Assembly (NCBI GenBank): GCA_029465975.1
Contig: CM055757.1
Span: forward strand, 3,817,678 to 3,881,677
Length of the DNA stretch: 64,000 nt
Direction of reading: 5' to 3'
Source: Dallia pectoralis
Taxonomy: Eukaryota; Chordata; Actinopteri; Esociformes; Umbridae
The notes beneath the pieces are model-generated. The model was not told where the DNA came from. It searched no databases and was given only the letters and a program-made list of their open reading frames with translations. Of the stretch, positions 31,816 through 42,475 are shown in pieces. Numbering within the stretch: the stretch's first letter is position 1; each line of letters opens with the position of its first letter. Made by a program: the position numbers and the translations under genes.

Positions 31816-31829
31816 TGATGTCATTTCCT
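31816..31829 (+). promoter_or_regulatory. CRE-ETS-like element retained before V pseudogene J
   Basis: TGATGTCATTTCCT 40 bases before the degenerate leader, matching the E1 promoter motif. Confidence 0.5.
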
Positions 31830-31855
31830 TTCCATGTAGAGATAATAGAGTCAAC

Positions 31856-32140
31856 ACGATCTTGTCTCTCTCACTGCCTCCCTGCTCTGCTGTGAGGATT
31901 TATGGAGTCATTTCCTAAAATTGGAAAACAAGCAGGATGTCGGAGAATAAAGGATACAATTGAATATCACTTTTGACAGAAATTATCTTTTGTCCTTGGA
32001 TCAGCAACATACGAACCAGAGTTTGGGTCTGGAGCCCAGAGAATTCAGGCCAGAGACAGAGCTCAGAGAAGCGGTGGTCCCTGACGGTAGAGAGACCGCA
32101 GGTTCCAGATCAGGCTGTGTATCTGTGTGCCATCAGTCCC
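31856..32140 (+). pseudogene. TRBV pseudogene J
   Basis: A leader-like stretch begins with ACG (31856-31858) in the place where E and other genes have ATG (context GAGTCAAC), followed by hydrophobic codons. Only the last part of a V exon is readable: RWSLTVERPQVPDQAVYLCAISP ends at 32140 before a CACAGTG heptamer (32141-32147). Framework 1 and the core Trp are not recognisable and no nonamer lies at 23 bp (ACTAAAACC is at 15 bp). Clearly dead. Confidence 0.75.
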
Positions 32141-32349
32141 CACAGTGAGACAGGTACTCTTGACTAAAACCTTATTGAGAACATATAAATCATACAACAA
32201 CCACAAAAGGTGGTTTACTGGTGAGCTGAAGTGTCTCATTATAAAGCACAAACCTCTTCAGCCACAGAAGGGGAGGCCAAAGTGGTCTTTAATGAGTCTT
32301 TAAAAAGGTTGTAAAGTCCAGAGATTGTGTCTGGTTAATTTCCAGTCAG

Positions 32350-32765
32350 ACCCCTCGGTGGACTGGCCTGTCAATGTCAGTATATAGGTCTGTAGACTGG
32401 CCTGTCAATGTCAGTATATAGGTCTGTAGACTGGCCTGTTGATGTCGGTATATAGGCTTGTTGACTGGCCTGTCAGTGTCAGTATATAGGTCTGTAGACT
32501 GGCCTGTCAGTGTCAGTATATAGGTCTGTGGACTGGCCTGTGGGTGTCATTATATAGGTCTGTAGACTGGCCTGTCAGTATATAGGTCTGTAGACTGGCC
32601 TGTCAGTAAATGGGTCTGTAGACTGGCCTGTCAGTAAATAGGTCTGTAGACAGGCCTGTTAGTAAATGGGTCTGTAGACTCTCCTGTCAGTAAATAGGTC
32701 TGTAGACTGGCCTGTTAGTAAATGGGTCTGTAGACTGGGCTGTCAGTGTCAGTACGTCATTATGT
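32350..32765. repeat. ~20-40-bp irregular minisatellite
   Basis: Units of GGTCTGTAGACTGGCCTGTCAG with or without a TGTCAGTATATA spacer. A diverged continuation runs to about 33165. Confidence 0.9.
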
Positions 32766-33360
32766 AGACAGTCCTGGCAGTAGAGGGAGGCAAAGCCTAG
32801 AAATAAGTTAAGTTATCAAAAAGATGTGGTGGTGAATAAACCTCATTCTGCGCTCTCTCTCTTTATGCTTTAGCGCTCCAGAAGGTAGTGGAACACAATT
32901 TGGTTGACTAGATAAGTCTAGAAATTGACTAATTGCAAAACCTTTTTTACAGTGTGTAAGACATGGTGTCAGTATATTAGTCTGTAGACTGTTCTTTAAG
33001 TTTCAGTGTATTAGTCTGCTGGCTGACCTGTTAGCGACAGCATATTCGTTTGTAGACTGGCCTGTCAGTCTATTTGTCTGTAGACTCGCTGGTCAGTATA
33101 TTAGTTTCTGCACTGGCCAGTCGGTGTCAGTACATTAGTCTGTTGACAGATCTGGCAGTAAATGGAGACACAGCTCTGATTTAACATCAGTTATCACGAG
33201 GAAGCTGAGATGGATAAAACTAGTCTCTCGTCCTCAATCACCTCCCCTTCCCTGCGCTCTGCTTTTTTTCTCTCACTTTCTCCTCTGTCTCTCTCATTCT
33301 CCTCTCTCTATTTCTCTTTATACATCCCTGCTCTGGAAGGCAACTGGTTATTTCAGAAGG

Positions 33361-33824
33361 ATGTCTTCTACAACATATGGACTTGGCTTGTTTTTTACCC
33401 TGTTACCATGTAAGATTTGGTCAGTTGCCATCTAACTACGTACTGTTTACCTGTGTGTATCAATGCATTTTAAATCAATTATATATTATATAGTCTGAAC
33501 TCAACTCTCTGACCGGTCTTTCCCACAGGTCTTATAACGTGTGTTCAGTTCCATCAGTCCCCCTCCCTAATAGTTAAGGATGGAGGTGAGATGGAGATTC
33601 ACTGTAGCCATAATGACAGTAACCTGCTGGTTATGTTGTGGTACCAACAGAAACCCGCCACTATGACTCTAATAGGATACGGCTACGGCACCTCAGACCC
33701 CAACTATGGAAGATCAGTTCAAGGACAGATTTGATCTGAAGAGAGCGGGTAACCTGAATGGAAGTCTAGTTATCTCCAGTCTGATGGTAACAGACTCGGC
33801 TGTGTATTTCTGTGCAGCCAGTAA
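33361..33824 (+). pseudogene. trbv: TRBV segment K with a single frameshift
   Basis: Leader exon 33361-33409 (MSSTTYGLGLFFTLLP) and V exon 33529-33824. V domain: MEIHCSH, VMLWYQQKPA, then one surplus base near 33706-33710 (TATGGAAGAT where TATGAAGAT would keep frame), after which DRFDLKRAG and VTDSAVYFCAAS are in another frame. Splice sites and recombination signal are intact. It is either a recently dead gene, a polymorphic null, or a functional gene with a one-base sequence error. It is the V segment closest to the constant gene. Confidence 0.85.
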
Positions 33825-33863
33825 CACAGTGATCTGGGTTCATATCAACACCTGACTAAAATC
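33825..33863 (+). other. 23-bp-spacer recombination signal of V-K
   Basis: Heptamer CACAGTG 33825-33831, 23-bp spacer, nonamer ACTAAAATC 33855-33863. Confidence 0.85.
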
Positions 33864-33935
33864 CTAATAAGCAGGAACACTTTAATACACACAGCAGACA
33901 CACAGGAAATCCAGTCGTACATCATATAGTGTTGG

Positions 33936-34730
33936 TTAATTGTCACGAACAGAGCGGCGTAGTGTGGTTGAAGCCATTTGCAGAGCCAGTAATCCGTTTG
34001 GTCAGGTTTATTAATACACCATACAAAAGTAAAACAAACCGTGAACGGCGAAAAACACTAAACTGTGGCACTGAAATGAAAATGCGCATATAGCGACTTA
34101 AACAAACACATTACAATAACCGCAGTAGTATAATACACTCACCTCTAAAATAACGTGTGACATGTAACAATGCTAAGCAAGGAGTGACTTGCTAGCGACC
34201 CCTTTATATCCCCTTGATAACAAGTGCAAACAGCCGTGAGACAAACGTAAACACGGCAGTGAAACAAGGAATTGCATCACCGAAATATGTCCGTGTAGCA
34301 ACGCCACCACACCAATCGTGACAGTCATTCTGTCACGGCTGTAGGGTGTAGTGCAGGTGAAAGCCATGTGCAGAGCCAGGTAATCCGTTCAATAAGGTTT
34401 ATTCCGGGCACAAAGGCAACATAAAACAAACCGTGAACGGCGAAAAAGAACTAAACTGTTTAACTAGAAAAAATAGTGCGCATAACCAGCGACTTATCCA
34501 ATAGTCAAATAGCAGCACGTCTTCTAGTACATATAACACTCACCTCTACAAACAACGTGTGACATGTAACAATGCTAAGCAAGGAGTGACTTGCTAGCGA
34601 CCCCTTTATATCCCCTTGATAACAAGTGCAAACAGCCGTGAGACAAACGTAAACACGGCAGTGAAACAAGGAAGTGCATCACCGAAATATGTCCGTGTAG
34701 CAACGCCACCACACCAATCGTGACATTAAT
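33936..34730 (-). mobile_element. LTR pair with almost no internal region, minus strand
   Basis: Two LTR-like copies, 33941-34323 and 34331-34725, each with TGTCAC...GTGACA ends and separated by only seven bases. TTAAT flanks both outer sides (33936-33940 and 34726-34730) as a 5-bp target duplication. The halves nearest 34323 and 34725 are almost identical over about 170 bases, while the other halves differ strongly. Related to the LTR at 62309-62693. Confidence 0.75.
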
Positions 34731-36383
34731 ACACCAGATGTCAAGGGAAAGGAACTTCAGTGTATCTCCATAAGCCAATACCACAAAACAGATTATAATA
34801 ACAATGTGCAGAAAACACATTGGACGTTTTTGATGACAGACTGAAAACATGCCGGCTTTGTCTTGTGAACTTAATCACAAAAACATCTCTGCAGTCTGGA
34901 ATAATGTTATGAATAATAAACAGCTACTAGTAAAACAAATAGTTGCAAATGTAGAAAAGCAAATATGACAACGGGGAACAGTAAAGATGCTTAGGCTTGC
35001 TAGCTAATGCTAACTAAGTTGGCTAACTCTGGCTACTTTGGCTAGCTTTGGCTGATGATAGATAATGCCAACTAGTGAACATCAGAATAATTGAAAATAC
35101 ATCACTTATAACTCTTATAATTTCTCATCTAAAATCCATCCAGAATCATAGCTGAGTACCAAATCTGTATGGTGTTGGAGAGTCGTTCATTTTGGTTAAT
35201 GATTTTATAAATTAGCCAGATGGGCTATCTCCAAAAGATCCAAACATTAATCTGGTGTGACTTTAAACAAGTTGTGATTGGACGACAAAAAGCTCAATGT
35301 GCCAATGCAGTGTGAATGTTATGATTTTCAGGAAACACCGATAAGTAAATAGCTGTCTAAACTTTAAGGAAAATTGCACTGCAGAGACTTATTTTGTCCA
35401 ACATATATTCACTTTCCCATTCTGTATTGCTATAGATTCTTAAGTTTTAATATATTTGAGTTTGCTAAAGTCGTGTGGGTTCTATTACCTTAAACTTTGA
35501 GAAAGTTCTTTATAAAACATTGTAAGACATACAATTCAGTCATGTAGAAGAGTTAGCACGTAAAAAAAAAAAAATGTCAGTACTCGCAGAAATTCAAAGT
35601 GATCGGTGCATCCCTAGTTTTGATTGTAAACAATTAGTGGCGATTGTGATATACCAGTTTTCATTGTCTTGCACACTAGTATAGCATATTGACTCATATC
35701 TGACACCACAAACCTCTCCATGAGCGGGGTGAAGGGGGTGAAAAGGGGGTTTAGCTTAGCTGGTGACATTCTTATTCTGAGATAAAAAAAATATATAATG
35801 TATAATAAATGATTTTTTTAACACTAAAGCATCTTGTAGCTATTATCTTTTTTATCAGACCACTGATCTGTGGAGGCAGATTGGAGGACCAGGTGTACCT
35901 CTGTAGCCTCCCTGAAGGCTTGGTACAAGTCAGAGCTGCTACAGTTTCTAAGGCAGATATCAGGAACAGTACGGGTGATGCTGGCTGTCACACATCCCTG
36001 GTGAATGCAAACATACCGTTTTTGTCAAATCAAATGGACCTAAAATAGAGACGTTTCTTATAGATGATCACTTGCTGACATCTGGAGGGCGAATGTGGAA
36101 TCACTCATTTACAACTCACGCCAGTTGCTTCGTTTTTGTTTCATTCGCTTGTTTTATCCAAACTTTACACACAACTACCTTTGAAAAGCACAAATGTCGC
36201 TATGTGTCATGTAGAAAGTGTTCACTTAAATCCTCACAATAATTCAGTTCTCAATACACAGTGGTCAGGACACAAAAAACACTAAAATGCATAATTATTC
36301 AAATAATCTATTCAAAAAAAAATAAAAGACCCACAGGTAAACGTACCTGTGTTTTGGAACAATGTAAGAGTGATGAAAGAGTG
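34731..36383. other. V-to-C interval left of the gap; no D or J segment seen
   Basis: I looked for J-type FGxGT codons followed by a donor and for D segments flanked by 12/23 signals, on the + strand, and found none convincing. A 79-codon frame at 35809-36048 has no recognisable domain. Confidence 0.55.
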
Positions 36384-36883
36384 NNNNNNNNNNNNNNNNN
36401 NNNNNNNNNNNNNNNNNNNNNNNNNNNNNNNNNNNNNNNNNNNNNNNNNNNNNNNNNNNNNNNNNNNNNNNNNNNNNNNNNNNNNNNNNNNNNNNNNNNN
36501 NNNNNNNNNNNNNNNNNNNNNNNNNNNNNNNNNNNNNNNNNNNNNNNNNNNNNNNNNNNNNNNNNNNNNNNNNNNNNNNNNNNNNNNNNNNNNNNNNNNN
36601 NNNNNNNNNNNNNNNNNNNNNNNNNNNNNNNNNNNNNNNNNNNNNNNNNNNNNNNNNNNNNNNNNNNNNNNNNNNNNNNNNNNNNNNNNNNNNNNNNNNN
36701 NNNNNNNNNNNNNNNNNNNNNNNNNNNNNNNNNNNNNNNNNNNNNNNNNNNNNNNNNNNNNNNNNNNNNNNNNNNNNNNNNNNNNNNNNNNNNNNNNNNN
36801 NNNNNNNNNNNNNNNNNNNNNNNNNNNNNNNNNNNNNNNNNNNNNNNNNNNNNNNNNNNNNNNNNNNNNNNNNNNNNNNNNNN
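36384..36883. other. Assembly gap, 500 N
   Basis: Exactly 500 unknown bases, a round number typical of a placeholder of unknown true size. It lies between the last V segment and TRBC, where TRBD and TRBJ are expected. Confidence 0.99.
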
Positions 36884-37403
36884 GATTATTGTAAAAACAA
36901 TGTAAGAATACTGTAGGAATAATGTAAGAATGTTTTATTAATACCCAAAGAATACTTAAAAATATTATGAGTATACAGTAAAAATGCTTGAATATTATTG
37001 TAAAGATACAGTCCATAAAATACCCTATCCTGAAAAACGTGTGAATACTGTAAGAATAATCAGGAACATAGAATACTGTAGTTAAACTACTAGAACTTGT
37101 AATAACTGTAATAAATGTAATAATTAAACTGTAATAACTGCCTTCATGTTCTGTGGTCTCAACTACATCTTTGGCAGTTGGATTCAAAGTTGTTCAATAT
37201 GATCTGCTGATATATATAATGTCACTGTGTGCTTGTCAGGACACTGGACTCAGTGGGAGTTTATGTTGTCCAGATGGAAATGCTCAGAAAGACAGAACAT
37301 TAATAGTTGGTTGAGCAGCATATCTCTGTTTTAGGGCTGTCAGATCAGCAACAGAGTTCTTGGTTTAACTGTTAAACTGTTCTTCTCTGACCTCCTCAAC
37401 AGA

Positions 37404-39317
37404 TCCAGCTAACAATATAACTAAACCCGAGGTGAAGGTCCTACCCCCCTCCTCTAAGGAGGGTAAAGGCAAAAAAAGCTGAAGACCCTAGTGTGTGTGG
37501 CCACTCAGTTCTACCCCGACCATGTCAAGGTGTCCTGGAAGGTAAATTAAGTTGAACAAATACATCATCAGTGTGTCTGTTCTGTCACCACAGAAAAAAC
37601 AATAGGAAAAAACAAATACATCTTTATGCAACATAGTTTGTTTCAGACATAATCATATTTTCCATATTAGATCAACGATAACGAAGTGGACCAAGTGAAA
37701 CCATCTGATAAAGGAGTGGTGACGGATAACACGGCATTATGGAATAACAAGACCCAGAAATACAGCATCACAAGCAGACTGAGAGTCCCAAACAAAGTCT
37801 GGCACACTGAGAAAAACATCTTTTCCTGCATAGTTGTTTTCTTCAATGGAACAGATGACAATTGTGTGTCAAACAAAATAACAGGAAACTCTACAGGTAT
37901 TGTCCTAATTTGTTTGTGTTTTGGGTCTCTGTTATCAGCATGTGTGGTGCTCTCTGATGTATAATGTCATGTGACACTCTTCTATTTGGGTTCCTTTAGG
38001 TGGTGGAGATGCTGTGTATGATGTTGGTATGTGTCCATATACAAACCCTTCATGATCTGCTAATCGACTGCACACAATTCATCAGTGTTTACTTGGTCCT
38101 GGTAAACCAAAGGGGTGTACATTTTGTTTGACGGTTTTCACTTTCCCCACAGAAAGCCTATTGAAGAGCTCCAAAAATGCCAAGCTGGCCTACATCATCT
38201 TCATCGCTAAGAGTACATTCTATGGGCTAGTCATCATGGCTTTGATTTGGAAATTCAAGGTGGGTACAACTCAACTAGGATACAGGACACCTCCTCTATC
38301 TCTTCTATAATATGATACAGGACATCCACACTCCTCTATCTCTTCTATAATATGATACAGGACATCCACAAACCTCTATCTCTTCTATAATATGATACAG
38401 GACATCCAGGGACATCCACAGGACACCAGATACAGGACATCCACACTGTCTATCTCTTCTATAATATGATACTCCACACACCTCTATCTCTTCTATAATA
38501 TGATGCAGGACATCCACACTCCTCTATCTCTTCTATAATATGATACAGGACATCCACACTCCTCTATCTCTTCTATAATATGATACAGGACATCTACACT
38601 CCTCTATCTCTTCTATAATATGATACAGGACATCCACACTCCTCTATCTCTTCTATAATATGATACAGTCCACATTCCTCTATCTCTTCTATAATATGAT
38701 CATCCACACTATCTCTTCTATAATATGATTCCATATTAATCTGATATCCACACACCTATATCTCTTCTATAATATGATACAGGACATCCACACTCCTCTA
38801 TCTCTTCTATAATATGATACAGGACATCCATTTACATTATAGTAATTAGTCTGTTATTAATAATATGATTATATTAATATGATACAGGACATCCACACAC
38901 CTCTATCTCTTCTATAATATGATACAGGACATCCACACTCCTCTATCTCTTCTATAATATGATACAGGACATCCACACTCCTCTATCTCTTCTATAATAT
39001 GATACAGGACATCCACACTCCTCTATCTCTTCTATAATATGATACAGGACATCCACACACCTCTATCTCTTCTATAATATGATACAGGACATCCACACAC
39101 CTATTAATATGATTATAGTAATCATTCTGTTATTAATCTGTGTGTGGTATTTACATTATACTAATCAATCTGTTATTCATGTTGTATTAATCTGTGTGGT
39201 ATTTACATTATACTAATCAGTCTGTTATTAATGTTTTTGTAAGATGTGTGTGGTATTTACATTATACTAATCAATCTGTTATTCATCCAGGGCTCCTCAG
39301 AAAAACATTGCAACTGA
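37404..39317 (+). CDS. trbc: TCR beta constant region (TRBC), five exons, first exon frameshifted
   Basis: Exons 37404-37541, 37671-37896, 38000-38026, 38153-38259 and 39291-39317 (stop TGA). The first two make one Ig constant domain: Cys in LVCVATQFYP with VSWK at the end of exon 1, and Cys in NIFSCIVVFF in exon 2. Exon 3 is a nine-residue hinge; exon 4 holds AKLAYIIFIAKSTFYGLVIM, a transmembrane segment with the Lys that pairs with CD3 acidic residues; exon 5 is a short tail (GSSEKHCN). The Lys position and FIAKS-YGL pattern indicate beta rather than alpha, gamma or delta. All later phases agree. Exon 1 contains two one-base shortfalls in homopolymers (C run at about 37444-37449, A run at 37471-37477) that break the frame. 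No Cys is seen in the connecting peptide. Confidence 0.9.
38283..39110. repeat. ~40-bp minisatellite in the last TRBC intron
   Basis: Units of CTCCTCTATCTCTTC plus TATAATATGATACAGGACATCCACA, about 18 copies with truncated ones. It starts roughly 25 bases after the transmembrane-exon donor. Confidence 0.94.
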
Positions 39318-39539
39318 TTACAGCTGAGACTCATCAGTCCATAGAAGCTGGGCTCAGAAGACTGGTTCACACAAACAAACACCCAGACACACACACACCC
39401 ACACCCACACACATTCCTTTACGTGACACTCAGACACACACACACATTTCCTTTACACACATTACACACACATATGACACACACAATAATTTCCTACACA
39501 ATGTAACACTTGATCATTTTTATGTATATTCAATTATCC

Positions 39540-39545
39540 ATTAAA
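39540..39545 (+). terminator. Possible TRBC polyadenylation signal
   Basis: ATTAAA 220 bases after the TRBC stop. An alternative AATAAA lies at 39911-39916. Confidence 0.35.
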
Positions 39546-40074
39546 TGTCCTTTATGTGATTAGATTTTACAGTTTGATACATTTCAAAACCACCATTATG
39601 ATGTTTTTTAATGATTTCCTTTGAATGTATGAGTATGTAAGTCTGTGTGTAATCTATGTCAACCAGCAGTAAAACAAAACAGGCTGTTACATTAAACTCA
39701 TTTTTTACTCTAGTATGCTTTTTTATGTCAATCTATGACAAACACATATTTCCTCCTAAATTAGTGATGTTGATATCTGCCAACAGTCATAATGATTGAA
39801 GCTTGAGTCTCAAACATTTACCGAAAAGAGACATAAATGAACACAGTTACTACCAGGCTCTTTCACACACCATCACATGCTTTACGGTTTGATTTCTAAG
39901 ATAAAATGAAAATAAATGCATCACAGTGGAATAAATAACAAGAAACTGACTCAATGCTCTGAAACTCTAGACATCATTATTTTGATGTCACATTATTTCC
40001 AGAATATGGAGGATGTTTAAAGCAGGTGTTTTTATTCTGATCTGTCTCTTCCAATAATCTGAAACCTGTTTCTG

Positions 40075-40125
40075 TCAAACACACCCACTTCCTGTTTCCT
40101 GCCCACACAGACAGGAAGTTTCCAT
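40075..40125. promoter_or_regulatory. ETS-site-rich block 3' of TRBC
   Basis: CACTTCCTGTTTCCTG and ACAGGAAGTTTCC face each other around CCCACACAGA within 50 bases, about 0.8 kb after the TRBC stop. In mammals the TRB enhancer, built on ETS and RUNX sites, is 3' of C; this is only a positional and motif analogy. Confidence 0.3.
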
Positions 40126-41100
40126 GATGCTCTTAAGGCTGCAGTGTTTCTTGGTCACATGACCTACCTACTCTCAGATGGAACTAGGCTACATTTAACA
40201 ACAGTTGTTAGTGTGAAATCGTTTCCCTCCATTTTAGTTTGGCTGTATTTACACTTTGATGGTGTCTTATTGTTAAATAGATTTACAGCCTTAGTGGGTC
40301 ATCAGAGGAGCACCAGTTGGTTGGTTAATGCATAACAGAGTTTTACCTGGTATCAGGAAGTTAATGCTCCCTCTGTGACTTAGAGGAGGTTGTCAGTGTG
40401 TGTTAGTGGTCACTGTGAAACTGAACACATCTTCCTTGCACCTCAGCGAGGGTGGAGGTAGAGGAGCAGAGACAGCCGAGAAGAGGATGTGGTGACAAAA
40501 CTCTGAACGCTGAAGAACAAGCAGGATGCTGAGAAACAACAAACCTCACCACATCACAACCTCCCCCACGCTGCACAAACACACCTGCAGGTTGACAATC
40601 TGCTCTCCTCAGGTGTCTGCAAAAACAGACGTTTGTCACAGAGGGTTTGACACTGGAGGTCAACTGTCAACACCACATGTCCCAGAAAGCTTCTGTATAG
40701 CATCTGTTATGTAACCATCACATATACAGCATTTTTGTTTAATCAAATATCAGTAATGTTCCAGGGTTTTAAATTGTTAAAAAACGTTCCATATTTCATT
40801 GTAACTGATCTCTTGACCTATAATATAAGTACTGATATCAGCCCAGAAATTATCTTATGTGTAAATACCAAATGTGACTAGTAGAAAAGGATAAATTACT
40901 GTGTGGGAACAAATCCAAATGATGTACACGCGTGTAAACTAACACTGAGTTAATGTTTTGCCTAAAGACCTAAGAACAACTGGTGTGTTTTATGCACATG
41001 CACACTCAGTACAGAACCAGACAACACAACACCCCTCTTGCACAATGGACCGCTCCATCAGATTCACCAACCCGCCAGAACCATTCCATATCTTACTACA
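40126..41100. other. Intergenic, nothing recognised
   Basis: No domain-bearing frame, no repeat array. Short frames on both strands only. Confidence 0.5.
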
Positions 41101-41103
41101 ACG

Positions 41104-41772
41104 TCTTCAGGTTATTTTGTCAACTGGCTCTGAACCCATCTATACGGGCTGACTCTACAGGCCCTGGCTCTGAACCCATCTATATTGGCTGAGTCTACAG
41201 GCCCTGGCTCTGAACCCATCTGAGTCTACAGGCCCTGGCTCTGAACCCATCTATATTGGCTGAGTCTACAGGCCCTGGCTCTGAACCCATCTATACGGGC
41301 TGAGTCTACAGGCCCTGGCTCTGAACCCATCTGAGTCTACAGGCCCTGGCTCTGAACCCATCTATACTTGCTGAGTCTACAGGCCCTGGCTCTGAACCCA
41401 TCTATACTTGCTGAGTCTACAGGCCCTGGCTCTGAACCCATCTATACGGGCTGAGCCTACAGGCCCTGGCTCTGAACCCATCTATACGGGCTGAGTCTAC
41501 AGGCCCTGGCTCTGAACCCATCTATACGGGCTGAGTCTACAGGCCCTGGCTCTGAACCCATCTATACGGGCTGAGCCTACAGGCCCTGGCTCTGAACCCA
41601 TCTATACGGGCTGAGTCTGCAGGCCCTGGCTCTGAACCCATCTATACGGGCTGAGTCTACAGGCCCTGGCTCTGAACCCATCTGAGTCTACAGGTCCTGG
41701 TTCTGAACCCATCTATACGGGCTGAGTCTACAGGTCCTGGTTCTGAACCCATCTGAGTCTACAGGCCCGGCT
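41104..41772. repeat. ~40-bp minisatellite
   Basis: Units of CTCTGAACCCATCTATACGG plus GCTGAGTCTACAGGCCCTGG, about 17-18 copies, some lacking the TATACGGGC part (shorter period). Confidence 0.95.
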
Positions 41773-42407
41773 GAACTCTGGACTATGATTGGTTGGCAGG
41801 TGTTTGACTTCTCAGGTGAAAAGATGCCTCTGTGACCAGAGCAGCTCAGTTGGACTGGACTTACAGGAGGCATACCTAAACATTACGACCACATGCCCAA
41901 CATGCTGTTAATGCTCATTTGGAGGCAAGTGTAAACAACTCCTCGTCATCATGCTCCTTAAACCAATCCTGAACAATGTGTGCAATATGACCGGAGGCAC
42001 GCTGAATTTCACGGAAGTACCTACAGTGTTTAGGGCAGTCAGCCTGTAACTAATAATTACTGTCTATGATACAACCAAAAAGCACAGAAATGCCAAGCGT
42101 TTAGAGGCATTTCACAGAATTGTCTTTATTTTTGTGTTTCCCCCCTCTGATATGGGATTCCACTGATGTTATTCCCATATTGGCAAGTTTGAAAAACTTA
42201 AAGATTTGTTCTCTTTTCCTTCAACAGATTTCAATATGCACTTACTCATGGTATCTGCAGGGTTTATGTGAATTGGAACCGAATTCAAACACAAAGGTAA
42301 AGCATCACTTAGTAATTACTCTTCGCCAGAATGGTATTCATATTTTTATTTGACTTTATATACAACAATTTGCGAGCACTATACAGCTATATATAAAAGT
42401 AATCGTG

Positions 42408-42475
42408 ACCCGGAAGTAGGAGTACTTCCGCCTACTAAACGCCACACGCCGCCTACTGGTTAGTCGCACTCATTA
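42408..42475. promoter_or_regulatory. Palindromic ETS pair in a CpG-rich patch
   Basis: CCGGAAGT and ACTTCCG face each other within 20 bases (about 42410-42430), followed by CG-containing sequence. Back-to-back GABP-type sites are common in promoters. No gene could be assigned to it. Confidence 0.25.

Noticed and set aside
36250..36280. CACAGTG near 36259 as a recombination signal for a D or J segment
   Set aside because: No nonamer at 12 or 23 bp and no coding segment beside it.
36261..37187. Frames spanning the gap
   Set aside because: They consist mainly of N-derived X residues.
37404..39317. Constant gene as TCR alpha, gamma or delta, or an Ig light chain
   Set aside because: The transmembrane exon with FIAKS-YGLVIM around a single Lys and the very short tail fit TRBC; Ig light chains have no membrane segment, and TRAC/TRDC carry Arg and Lys in a different pattern.
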